Positions 6,979-12,876 of a DNA stretch of 12,876 nt are shown here, one piece after another. Every line of letters begins with the position of its first letter. Position 1 is the first letter of the stretch. Origin of the DNA: CAYSYM01 sp964435115 (GTDB lineage Bacteria; Chloroflexota; UBA6077; CF-72); assembly GCA_964435115.1 (NCBI GenBank), contig CAYSYM010000078.1:1-12876 (forward strand). The letters are read 5' to 3'. A program made the translations under genes and the position numbers. The notes under the pieces were generated by a model. That model searched no databases. It was not told the origin of the DNA and worked only from the letters and a program-made list of their open reading frames with translations.

Positions 6979-7677
6979 TCAGGCCGACAGGACGACCGCC
7001 GCAGGGCGAGCGGCGACCGGGAAGGGCACGCGCGGCGTGTACGGCGAGGCGTCCAGCGCCTGCCGTAGGGCGCGGCTGGCATCCCGCGGGTCGGGGGCCG
7101 AGAGGATGGCGGAGATGACGGCTACGCCCGCGCAGCCGGTGGCCAGCACCCCGCCAAGGTTGTCCCGGCTGATGCCGCCGATGGCCAGGACCGGGATGGC
7201 GAGCGCGCGCACGATCTCAGCCAGCGCGTCGGTCCCGCGCGGAGGCAGGCCGGGCTTCGAGGTCGACGGGAAGACGTGACCGAAGGTCACGTAGCTCGCG
7301 CCCTGCTGCTCCGCTTCCCGTGCTTCTTCAAGTGAGTGGACCGAGCGGCCGACGAGCAGCCGCCCGTCCGCCAGCCGCACGGCATCGGCGACCGGCAGGC
7401 TCCTGCCCGCGAGGTGGACGCCGCCTGCGCCGACGGCGAGCGCGACGTCGAGCCGGTCGTTCACCAGGACCAGCGGCCGCTTACTGGCCGGGCGCGCGCG
7501 GAAAGCCTGGCCCAGGGTGAGGGCGTGACGCTGGAGATCGAGCGCCCCGGCCGACTTGTCGCGAAGCTGGACGGCGTCGACGCCGCCCTCGCTCGCCGCC
7601 ACCACGCGCGGCAGCCACCACGCGGGCTGGCCGAGCCGTTCGGTGATCACGTGAAGCTGGAAGCGCGCCAGTGCCAC
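6979..7677 (-). CDS. tenI: TenI/ThiE family, probable thiazole tautomerase
   Basis: A 232-residue TIM-barrel protein of the ThiE/TenI family, first gene after the TPP riboswitch. Shared motifs are VQLRDKS (36-42), VNDRLDVAL (72-80), IPVLAIGGIS (161-170) and GVAVISAIL. Several features point to TenI, which aromatises the ThiG product, rather than ThiE, which joins thiazole and pyrimidine. GRSVHSLEEA (110-119) and FGHVF (132-136) with His134 match, as I remember it, the B. subtilis TenI catalytic His; ThiE has Pro there. GLPPRG (143-148) also fits TenI. However STSK (138-141) resembles the ThiE phosphate loop, so ThiE activity is not excluded, and automated annotation may say thiamine phosphate synthase. 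The GTG start at 7677 has GGGAGGG at 7682-7688 and a 4-nt spacer. B. subtilis also keeps tenI with thiO, thiS and thiG. Confidence 0.85.
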   Translation of the reverse strand: MALARFQLHVITERLGQPAWWLPRVVAASEGGVDAVQLRDKSAGALDLQRHALTLGQAFRARPASKRPLVLVNDRLDVALAVGAGGVHLAGRSLPVADAVRLADGRLLVGRSVHSLEEAREAEQQGASYVTFGHVFPSTSKPGLPPRGTDALAEIVRALAIPVLAIGGISRDNLGGVLATGCAGVAVISAILSAPDPRDASRALRQALDASPYTPRVPFPVAARPAAVVLSA

Positions 7678-7681
7678 GGTT

Positions 7682-7697
7682 CCCTCCCGGCGGAGGG
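7682..7697 (-). promoter_or_regulatory. SD-sequestering hairpin of the thi operon
   Basis: On the transcript, CCCTCC (7697-7692) pairs perfectly with GGAGGG (7687-7682) around the 4-nt loop GCCG. GGAGGG is the Shine-Dalgarno sequence of the first operon gene, 4 nt before its GTG. This is the likely expression platform of the TPP riboswitch, acting on translation initiation. A second small hairpin (CGCCT/AGGCG) lies between it and the aptamer. Confidence 0.7.
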
Positions 7698-7725
7698 CGA
7701 GCGACCGGGCGCCTGCTCAGGCGTG

Positions 7726-7822
7726 GAAACGCTTCCCTCCGCTGGTATGACCCAGATCAGGTTCCTGGGGTACGGGGACCCAGTTCGCCCCGTTCTCAGC
7801 CCGAAGGCACCCCCAGCGTTTC
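7726..7822 (-). ncRNA. TPP riboswitch (THI element)
   Basis: The minus strand carries the thiamine pyrophosphate aptamer. Conserved parts in order are GGGGTGCC followed by CTGAGA, a variable P3 arm, then ACCTGATCTGGGTCATACC and the GCGGAGGGA core. The closing P1 helix is a perfect 8-bp match, GAAACGCT at 7822-7815 with AGCGTTTC at 7733-7726. TPP binding folds this RNA and represses thiamine genes. It lies 48 nt upstream of the first thi gene, and the following hairpin hides that gene's SD, so control is probably translational. No U-rich terminator is seen. Confidence 0.96.
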
Positions 7823-7837
7823 GCCGTGCTGGGCCGG

Positions 7838-7843
7838 AGTGTA
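7838..7843 (-). promoter_or_regulatory. Possible -10 element for the thi operon
   Basis: TACACT on the minus strand at 7843-7838 matches four of six -10 bases. Transcription would start near 7831, about 8 nt before the first P1 base of the TPP aptamer, a typical distance. No clear -35 is visible, so positional logic carries most of this call. Confidence 0.35.
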
Positions 7844-8017
7844 GCAGGTGGCGCTCAGACGGCGACGCCGGGCGGGCGCTGCAGGGTCATTGCCTGGGCG
7901 TTCTGACCGGCAGCGCCGCCCGCCTGAGAACCCCGACCAGCAGGCTCGCCACGCTGATCCGCACCCGGACTGCCCGGCCGGGCCTGCGGCGTGTGTGGGT
8001 GGGGCGGGTGGGCTCAG

Positions 8018-8023
8018 TAGAAT
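8018..8023 (+). promoter_or_regulatory. Possible -10 element TAGAAT for PBP2
   Basis: TAGAAT matches five of six -10 bases. A start near 8030 gives a leader of about 49 nt to the ATG at 8079 and would rule out the alternative in-frame ATG at 8022. The expected -35 region is G-rich and does not match consensus. Confidence 0.35.
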
Positions 8024-8078
8024 GGCCGCGCGTGCCGGCGCGTCCGCTCCGCGCGCTCTGGCCGAGCCGGCCCCTCCC

Positions 8079-10046
8079 ATGAGCCTGACCCTGGATCGCG
8101 CCGCCGACACGCGCCCCCCCGGCGAAGAACGGCCGCGGGCGGGCATGTGGGTGTTCCGCGGCGTCGTGCTGCTGCTGTTCGCGATCCTGACCGCCCAGCT
8201 CTGGCGGCTCCAGATCGTCGACTTCCGCGCCTACACCAGCCGGTCGGCGTTGAACTCGCTCCGCACGGCCGTCATCCCGCCGCAGCGCGGTGTGATCTTC
8301 GACCGCAACAAGACGATCCTTGCCTCGAACGCACCGATCTTCGTGGCCACCATCACGCCGGCCGATGCCGACGTGCCGCCTGGCAAGCTGGCGGAAGTCG
8401 TCGTTCGCCTGGCGAACGAGCTGCGCGTGCCGCCCTCGGAGATCCAGCGCGAGCTGGACCGGCGCAAGGAGCGGAACGACTACACCCCCTTCAAGGCGAT
8501 CCCGGTCTACCGCGGGGTGGACCGTGCGGCGGTGATGCGCATTTCGGAGCGCTCGTTCGAGATGCCCGGGGTCCAGGTGGCTGTCGAGTCGACGCGCCGG
8601 TACACGGAGGGGTCGCTCGTCTCCCACATCCTCGGCTACATCGGGCCCATCCCGGCCGAGGAGGCCGACCGGCTGGTGCAGCAGGGGTATAGCCTGGACG
8701 ACCGCGTGGGCTCGGCCGGCATCGAGCAGCAGTACGAGCGCGACCTGCGCGGCGTACCGGGCAAGCGGCTGTACCAGGTGGAGGTGACCGGGCAGGAGGT
8801 GGCGGAGCTGCGGCGCGAGCCAGCCAGGCCCGGCAATAACCTGCTGCTGACGCTCGACCTGGAGCTGCAGCGGGATGTCGCGAAGATCCTCCAGGAAGGC
8901 TTGCGCCAGTCGCCCGCCGGCGCGGCGATCGTCATGGACCCGCGCAACGGCGAGATCCTGGCCCTGGTGAGCACGCCTAGCTTCGACAACAACGTGATCG
9001 GCGACCCCTCGCGTGAGGACGAGCTGCTCGCTCTCTTCAACGACAAGGAGCGGCTGCCGATGTTCCCGCGTGCCTACGGCGCACAGTACGCCCCGGGCTC
9101 GGTGTTCAAGCTGGTCACCGGCGCCGCCGCCCTCGAGGAGGGGGTGGCTACCCGCGAGACGATCATCGAGTCGCGCGGGGTGATGGAGGTTGAGAGCGAC
9201 CAGTACCCGGCGGTCCGCGACAGGCTGCCCGACAACGCGGCGTACGGGCGCCAGAACTTCATCCAGGGGCTGGCTAACTCCTCCAACATCTACTTCTGGT
9301 GGTTGGGCGGGGGCTACCAGGAGGGGGGACGGACGATCTTCGAGGGGCTCGGGGTCGATCGCCTGGCGAAGTACGCGCGAGCGTTCGGGTACGGCTCTCG
9401 CACCGGCCTGGACGTGCCTGGGGAGGCGGACGGGCTCGTCCCCGACCAGACCTGGAAGCAGCTCCGCAAGGGGGAGAAGTGGTACAAGGGCGACACCTAC
9501 AACATGAGCATTGGCCAGGGCGACGTGCTCGCAACACCGCTGCAGGTGGCGAACGTCACGAGCACCATCGCCAACGGCGGCACGGTCTATCAGCCGCACC
9601 TGCTGAAGGCTGAGCTGGACCCAGAGGGCAACGTGGTCAGCACGTTCGAGCCGAGCACGCGCCCGGTGGGTGTGAGCGGCGCGAACCTGGCCCTCATGCG
9701 CGAGGCGATGGAGTGGTCCTGGAGCGAAGGGCCCTGGTTGAAGTGGTTCAAGATCCCGGGACTGCGCGCAGCCGGGAAGACCGGCACGGCCGAATTCGAG
9801 GGCCCGCGAGACGCGAACCGGAACCTGCCGACGCATGGCTGGTTCACCGGATTCGCACCCGCCGACGACCCGGTGGTCTCGGTGACGGTGTTCGTCGACC
9901 GCGGCAGTGGCACGACCGACGCCTCGCCGATCGCGGCGCGGATCTTTCGTCGCTACTTCCGCCTGCCGGACGTCCCGCCCGATCCACCGCGGCTTCCCCC
10001 ACAGCCACAGCCGGCGCCTCCACCCCCACCGCCGGGCGTCCGCTGA
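8079..10046 (+). CDS. mrdA: Penicillin-binding protein 2, peptidoglycan transpeptidase
   Basis: A 655-residue class B penicillin-binding protein, anchored in the membrane and cross-linking peptidoglycan outside it. After a short cytoplasmic tail, one TM helix spans about residues 24-45. The dimerisation domain follows (PPQRGVIFDRN near 68-78, HILGYIGPI, GSAGIEQQYE). The transpeptidase domain has all three catalytic motifs: SVFK with Ser341 and Lys344, SSN at 401-403, and KTG at 567-569. The last ~27 residues are a Pro-rich tail. The GIEQQYERDLRG and Gly-rich linker pattern is of the PBP2/MrdA (elongation) type, and there are no PASTA repeats, but FtsI function cannot be ruled out without its partner genes. 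The start is uncertain: ATG 8079 lacks an SD, while in-frame ATG 8022 has only a weak GGGTGGG; the promoter-like TAGAAT favours 8079. RodA is not in the window. Confidence 0.93.
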   Translation: MSLTLDRAADTRPPGEERPRAGMWVFRGVVLLLFAILTAQLWRLQIVDFRAYTSRSALNSLRTAVIPPQRGVIFDRNKTILASNAPIFVATITPADADVPPGKLAEVVVRLANELRVPPSEIQRELDRRKERNDYTPFKAIPVYRGVDRAAVMRISERSFEMPGVQVAVESTRRYTEGSLVSHILGYIGPIPAEEADRLVQQGYSLDDRVGSAGIEQQYERDLRGVPGKRLYQVEVTGQEVAELRREPARPGNNLLLTLDLELQRDVAKILQEGLRQSPAGAAIVMDPRNGEILALVSTPSFDNNVIGDPSREDELLALFNDKERLPMFPRAYGAQYAPGSVFKLVTGAAALEEGVATRETIIESRGVMEVESDQYPAVRDRLPDNAAYGRQNFIQGLANSSNIYFWWLGGGYQEGGRTIFEGLGVDRLAKYARAFGYGSRTGLDVPGEADGLVPDQTWKQLRKGEKWYKGDTYNMSIGQGDVLATPLQVANVTSTIANGGTVYQPHLLKAELDPEGNVVSTFEPSTRPVGVSGANLALMREAMEWSWSEGPWLKWFKIPGLRAAGKTGTAEFEGPRDANRNLPTHGWFTGFAPADDPVVSVTVFVDRGSGTTDASPIAARIFRRYFRLPDVPPDPPRLPPQPQPAPPPPPPGVR

Positions 10047-10072
10047 GCCGAGCGCTGCACGATCAGCTCGGC
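10047..10072 (+). terminator. Hairpin after the PBP2 stop codon
   Basis: GCCGAGC (10047-10053) and GCTCGGC (10066-10072) form a perfect 7-bp stem with a 12-nt loop, beginning at the first base after the TGA. The next gene is convergent, so termination is expected here. No T-tract follows. A further 5-bp hairpin (10122-10126 with 10131-10135) serves the opposite strand just after its stop. Confidence 0.45.
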
Positions 10073-10136
10073 GTACCGTGGCGGACGTGGGTCACAGCTC
10101 CGGGCGATCGGATCACCCGGTGGCGCGGCGGCGCCC

Positions 10137-10475
10137 CTACTCGAACGTTGGGATCCCCCGTCCACGGGGCTCGCCATTGAGGAAGGCGTGGCTGAGGGGG
10201 ACGATCCGGTACATCACCCACACCTCGTCAGGGCCGTCGCCGGCGCGCAGCGCCTCGGCGACACGCTGCGCCACCTGGCGGCCGAGGCGGTAGAGCTGCT
10301 CCTCGGAGCTCAGCTCGATCCACAGCTCTACCGCGTCGCGCGCGTCCTCGGCGAGGATACGCCGCACGACCACCTGGCTCTCGGGCATGCGGAAGGCCGC
10401 GGCCACCTCGGCCGCCGCGACCTGGCGCACCCGCGAGAAGCGCCCGGCCGGCCCGAGGTAGTCGACGAAGATCAT
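10137..10475 (-). CDS. 112-residue protein of unknown function
   Basis: I do not recognise this protein. Its sequence alternates strand and helix in two similar halves: strand MIFVDYL, helix FSRVRQVAAAEVAAAFR, strand SQVVVRRIL; then strand VELWIEL, helix EEQLYRLGRQVAQRVAEAL, strand EVWVMYRIV. This beta-alpha-beta twice repeated pattern fits either a ferredoxin-like fold or a tautomerase-like fold, but the conserved catalytic Pro after Met of tautomerases is absent. The C-terminal HAFLNGEPRGRG stretch looks loop-like and conserved in character. There is no signal peptide or membrane segment. It follows the CoA-transferase beta gene by 128 nt on the same strand, so it may belong to that operon. 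The ATG at 10475 has no clear SD. The amphipathic helices and normal composition argue that it is real. Confidence 0.7.
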   Translation of the reverse strand: MIFVDYLGPAGRFSRVRQVAAAEVAAAFRMPESQVVVRRILAEDARDAVELWIELSSEEQLYRLGRQVAQRVAEALRAGDGPDEVWVMYRIVPLSHAFLNGEPRGRGIPTFE

Positions 10476-10603
10476 CCGGGCGGCATGGTACCACTGCCGC
10501 CACGCCCGCCGGGGTGCGCACCATGCGCGCGACTCCGGGCGAAGCGCGAGGGCGAGCGTGTGGCCGGGATCCGAACAGAGGTGGTCCCCGGGGCTTCGCT
10601 CTC

Positions 10604-11401
10604 TCAGGGCGACGCGCGAAGCGCTTGGCGCGTCCAGAAGCCGGCCGGGTCAGCCTCGCGGACGAGCCGGAGCTCCTCCGGCGAGGGGGGTGGAGTCGGG
10701 CGGCACCCCTCACCGAGGCGCAGCGGCCAGCCGGTCGCGGCCCGTACCGCCTCCGGGGTGCTGAACGGGTGGTAGGAGTCCAGGTAGGCCTCACACGTGA
10801 GCGGGTCGAAACGGAGGACGCCCAGGGTGGTGATGAGCGCGGCCGGGCCGCCGCGCGGCAGCCCCTGCCGCTCGCGCCAGCCGGGGCCATCGCCGTACCC
10901 GGGCGACGTGATGAAGTGGACGCGCTCGCGCAGCCGGCGTGGCTCATGCTCCATCAAGCAGACGAGGCACCGAGCCAGGCAGGCGATGTCGGCAGCGCCC
11001 CCGCTGCCCGGAAGCTTGACGCGCGGCCGCTGGGGCGGACCGATCGCGCTCGTGTTGACGTTGCCGAAGCGGTCCACCTCGGCTCCCCCGATGAATCCCA
11101 GGTCCACGTCGCCACGCTGGAGGAGCGCCATCACCTCGAGCAGGCCGGTCGCCCAGGCGGCGCCGACCACGTTGGGCGAATCGCTCATCGTGTACAGGCC
11201 GGGGGGCGGCAGGGCATCGCGGACCAGCCCGTTCTCGAACACGCCGATCGCTCCCGGTGCGTGCGTGCGCTTGGCGAGGGCGAAGGCGAGCAGCGGCAGG
11301 CGCATGCCGACGAACACCACTTCGCCGTCGTGGATCTCGCGCGCCGCCGCCACCACCATCAGCTCCTGCGGGGTGTAGGCGAGGGTAGCAGCGTCAGGCA
11401 T
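10604..11401 (-). CDS. CoA-transferase family I, beta subunit (GctB-like)
   Basis: A 265-residue beta subunit of a two-subunit family I CoA transferase, most like glutaconate CoA-transferase GctB in layout. The catalytic Glu is seen in VFENG (E56), the residue that forms the glutamyl-CoA thioester; its position is close to that in GctB. GGAEVDRFGNVN (105-116) and KLPGSGGAADIA (129-140) are family glycine-rich motifs, followed by SPGYGDGPG and HPF near the end. The substrate acid cannot be read from the sequence. The related actinobacterial IpdB hydrolases lack this Glu, so transferase activity is favoured here. The ATG at 11401 overlaps the alpha stop by 8 nt (ATGCCTGA), implying translational coupling. 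The longer upstream frame is only the alpha gene read out of phase. Confidence 0.88.
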   Translation of the reverse strand: MPDAATLAYTPQELMVVAAAREIHDGEVVFVGMRLPLLAFALAKRTHAPGAIGVFENGLVRDALPPPGLYTMSDSPNVVGAAWATGLLEVMALLQRGDVDLGFIGGAEVDRFGNVNTSAIGPPQRPRVKLPGSGGAADIACLARCLVCLMEHEPRRLRERVHFITSPGYGDGPGWRERQGLPRGGPAALITTLGVLRFDPLTCEAYLDSYHPFSTPEAVRAATGWPLRLGEGCRPTPPPSPEELRLVREADPAGFWTRQALRASP

Positions 11402-12311
11402 AGTCCACCGCTGCCGCCAGGCGGGGGTGTGAGGGTTTGAGCGCCGGCCAGCGACTGCCCAGCTTCGCCAGGTAGGCGGCGCGGTCGGGGATGCCGAGCA
11501 CCCACGCGCGCAGCCATGCCTCGAAGCCGGGGCGGTCGCGCGTCTCCTGGTGGTAGGCGTGGTACGCGTCGTGGTCGCGTCCATAGTAGCCCTGCACCGG
11601 CGACGGGTGGGCGCCGCCCGGCACGTGGGCGACGGCGGCGACGCGGTGCGGAGGAAGGAGCACGCGGTTGGGGTCGCTGAGGATCACGTCGGCAGGGACG
11701 ATCTCCTCGGCCACCAGGATGACCCGCTTCGCCGCCAATCCGGCCTCCCTGGAGACGCCGAGGTTGCCCCAGCAGTGGGCATGGCCCGCGGCGTCCGCTC
11801 GCTGGACGTGCAGGATGGCCACGTCGGGCTCGATGGCGAGCACGTGCAGCAGGCCGTCCTCGGCGCGCCGCAGGCGCGGGTTCCGTGCCACGAGGTCGGA
11901 GCCGAGCAGCGTGCGTGTGGGCAGGTACGGCACGCCCAGGCCGGCGGCGAGCAGGCCGAGGCCGATCGAGAAGTTGGAGTGCTCCTCGAGCTCGATGGCG
12001 CGGGGCACGCCCTGCTCCACGGCCCGGCGGTAGTTGTGCCCGAGGCCGGCGCTGACGTTGCCGACCCAGGCAGCAGCCACGCGGCGGACACAGCCGGCGC
12101 CCACGAGCTGGTCGAACAGCATGTCCGAGATGGGGCCCACCAGCTCGAGATCGCGTCGCCCCTGGCGGACCAGCTCGTGGGCGGCGGCGAAGGGGATGAG
12201 CGACTCGAGCGCCGTGCCCATGGCGACGGACGCGCCATCGGGCACATGGTGCGCGACCGCCTCCGCCAGCGAGACGAGCTTGGCCGGTCGCAAGGCGCTG
12301 TTCACCGCCAT
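11394..12311 (-). CDS. CoA-transferase family I, alpha subunit (GctA-like)
   Basis: A 305-residue alpha subunit pairing with the beta subunit encoded next. Recognisable stretches are the N-terminal SLAEAVAHHVPDGASVAMG (14-32), then LELVGPISDMLFDQLVGAG (55-73), WVGNVSAGLGHNYRRAVE, and GVPYLPTRTLLGSDL (126-140), all typical of GctA-type subunits. The two subunits together move CoA between acyl groups in the cytoplasm, usually in fatty, dicarboxylic or aromatic acid metabolism. The start is ATG 12311, because the family's N-terminal region begins about 10 residues later and upstream frame reads as Gly/Pro-rich noise; a GTG two codons upstream is possible. The SD is poor (GGTGGA very close to the ATG). 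It is transcribed away from the rhodanese gene, with a 178-nt gap to that gene's ATG. Confidence 0.88.
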   Translation of the reverse strand: MAVNSALRPAKLVSLAEAVAHHVPDGASVAMGTALESLIPFAAAHELVRQGRRDLELVGPISDMLFDQLVGAGCVRRVAAAWVGNVSAGLGHNYRRAVEQGVPRAIELEEHSNFSIGLGLLAAGLGVPYLPTRTLLGSDLVARNPRLRRAEDGLLHVLAIEPDVAILHVQRADAAGHAHCWGNLGVSREAGLAAKRVILVAEEIVPADVILSDPNRVLLPPHRVAAVAHVPGGAHPSPVQGYYGRDHDAYHAYHQETRDRPGFEAWLRAWVLGIPDRAAYLAKLGSRWPALKPSHPRLAAAVDYA

Positions 12312-12368
12312 TTCCACCCGGGGCGCATGGTAGCGGGGTGGTGGCCCGGCAGCCCAGCGCGGGGTGTA

Positions 12369-12489
12369 TCCTTTGCCTGGGGAAGTAGTTGATCCACCAG
12401 GTCTAGCTTTCCGGGACCAACCACCCGGGAGGCGGTTGAAGAAGGGCGTCCCCGCCGGGGGGCGCTCCCAGGCAAGGAGCAGGCAGCGT
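12369..12489 (+). ncRNA. Structured leader RNA, candidate novel cis-regulator
   Basis: The rhodanese leader can fold into a multi-branched structure. P1 pairs 12371-12382 with 12466-12477 (12 bp, two GU), including nine consecutive Watson-Crick pairs, TTGCCTGGG with CCCAGGCAA. P2 pairs 12406-12415 with 12424-12433 (10 bp, two GU, loop ACCAACCA). P3 pairs 12446-12453 with 12458-12465 (8 bp, one GU, loop GCCG) and abuts P1. A weak 4-bp hairpin at 12391-12403 may be a fourth arm. With one bulged U, P1 extends to 12369/12478 and covers AAGGA, the SD of the rhodanese gene. Alternatively GCTCC (12464-12468) pairs with GGAGC (12476-12480). The five GU pairs would be C-A mismatches on the other strand, so the plus strand is the structured one. 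I recognise no known class. Confidence 0.45.
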
Positions 12490-12828
12490 ATGGCACCGCA
12501 GACGGCGGTCGAACCGTTCGGCCGGCTTTCCGCCCAGGAAGCCAAACAGCGCGTGGAGAGTGGCGAGCTCCACGTCATCGACGTCCGCGAGCAGTGGGAG
12601 TACGCTCGCGACCACATCCCCAGCGCGGCGCTGGTGCCGCTGGGGCAGATCATTGCACGGCCGCAGCAAGCCCTGGCCGACCAGGACGACGTGGTGTTCG
12701 TGTGTGAGGTGGGGCAGCGGAGCGCGGTGGCGGCCGAGATGGCGGCGGCGTTGGGGATGAAGAACGTCTACAACCTGGAAGGAGGGATGCAGGCCTGGCG
12801 CGCCGCCGGGCTGGGCGTCGAGCGCTAA
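12490..12828 (+). CDS. Single-domain rhodanese (sulfurtransferase)
   Basis: A 112-residue single-domain rhodanese, a cytoplasmic protein that carries sulfane sulfur on a cysteine persulfide. Family marks are VIDVREQWEY (29-38), the HIPSAALVPLGQI stretch (42-54), the active-site loop C72-EVGQ-R77-S78, and NLEGGMQAWRAAGL (95-108) at the end. The six-residue loop CxxGxR fits sulfur rather than phosphate substrates. The start is ATG 12490, because AAGGAG ends 10 nt upstream and the rhodanese fold starts soon after; an in-frame GTG at 12364 would translate the structured leader into Pro/Arg/Gly-rich noise. It is divergent from the CoA-transferase operon. What it serves (tRNA thiolation, thiamine, sulfide detoxification) cannot be told. 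A short inverted repeat follows the stop codon without a T-tract. Confidence 0.92.
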   Translation: MAPQTAVEPFGRLSAQEAKQRVESGELHVIDVREQWEYARDHIPSAALVPLGQIIARPQQALADQDDVVFVCEVGQRSAVAAEMAAALGMKNVYNLEGGMQAWRAAGLGVER

Positions 12829-12876
12829 ATGCTTCCCGCTATTGAATGCGGCATGGCCGGGAGTCCCCTCTCCCTC

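Noticed and set aside
5594..7279. Plus-strand open frame of about 560 codons opposite thiO and thiSG
   Set aside because: Antisense shadow of two well-recognised genes, with Arg-rich low-complexity translation.
7972..7983. 12-bp palindrome GCCCGGCCGGGC upstream of PBP2
   Set aside because: Pure G/C palindromes of this size are expected by chance here and it has no informative position relative to the putative -10 box.
7887..9836. Minus-strand open frame of about 650 codons opposite PBP2
   Set aside because: The plus strand encodes all three PBP catalytic motifs; the antisense translation is His/Arg/Leu-rich without recognisable motifs.
10593..10622. 7-bp inverted repeat GCTTCGC/GCGAAGC around the CoA-transferase beta stop codon
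   Set aside because: It spans the stop codon with a 16-nt loop and has no T-tract, so it is unlikely to be a terminator.
12367..12372. TATCCT as a -10 box for the rhodanese gene
   Set aside because: It matches only four of six bases with no -35, and a start about 7 nt downstream would remove the P1 5' strand. It remains the main way the leader-structure idea could fail.
12364..12489. N-terminal extension of the rhodanese from an upstream GTG
   Set aside because: The extra 42 residues look like noise, there is no SD before that GTG, and a good SD precedes the ATG at 12490.
12834..12862. Inverted repeat after the rhodanese stop (TCCCG with CGGGA, or CCGC with GCGG) as terminator
   Set aside because: The stems are only 4-5 bp, mutually exclusive and lack a T-tract.

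Overview
This window is high-GC bacterial chromosome with compact genes, short intergenic gaps and several start/stop overlaps. It shows no mobile elements, CRISPR arrays, tRNA or rRNA genes. The gene types suggest Chloroflexota, perhaps the Thermomicrobia/Sphaerobacter side: an FtsZ with an Arg-rich C-terminal peptide encoded directly behind a ParA ATPase, a zinc-ribbon/TM/SH3b protein with a Pro-Thr linker, a ThiS-ThiG fusion, and a glutaconate-type CoA-transferase pair. The taxon is an inference from gene style, not a match to a known genome.

Layout. (1) 1-1022, minus strand: a partial small membrane protein cut by the window edge, then a zinc-ribbon/SH3b envelope protein. (2) 1023-1434: a divergent intergenic region. 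(3) 1435-3538, plus strand: a ParA/Soj-type ATPase and FtsZ, overlapping by 11 nt, a chromosome partition/cell division pair. (4) 3583-4680, minus: 6-phosphofructokinase with its own likely promoter. (5) 4812-7822, minus: a thiazole-biosynthesis operon. It starts with a TPP riboswitch, followed by a TenI/ThiE-family protein (probably thiazole tautomerase), a ThiS-ThiG fusion and the glycine oxidase ThiO. (6) 8079-10046, plus: penicillin-binding protein 2. (7) 10137-12311, minus: CoA-transferase alpha and beta subunits (8-nt overlap) and a 112-residue protein of unknown function. (8) 12364-12828, plus: a single-domain rhodanese behind an unusually structured leader.

The thiamine block works as a unit. 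ThiO would oxidise glycine to the imine, ThiS-ThiG would condense it with deoxyxylulose phosphate and sulfur, and TenI would aromatise the product. TPP would feed back on the leader, where an SD-sequestering hairpin lies just before the first start codon. ThiF, ThiD and ThiC are not in the window. FtsZ and PBP2 are both envelope-growth proteins but lie in separate transcription units.

The most interesting candidate for something undescribed is the RNA leader at about 12369-12489. Three uninterrupted helices of 12, 10 and 8 bp and one weak 4-bp hairpin can form a multi-branched junction whose closing stem takes up the rhodanese Shine-Dalgarno sequence. I do not recognise it as a known riboswitch class. 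It rests on one sequence, with no covariation evidence.
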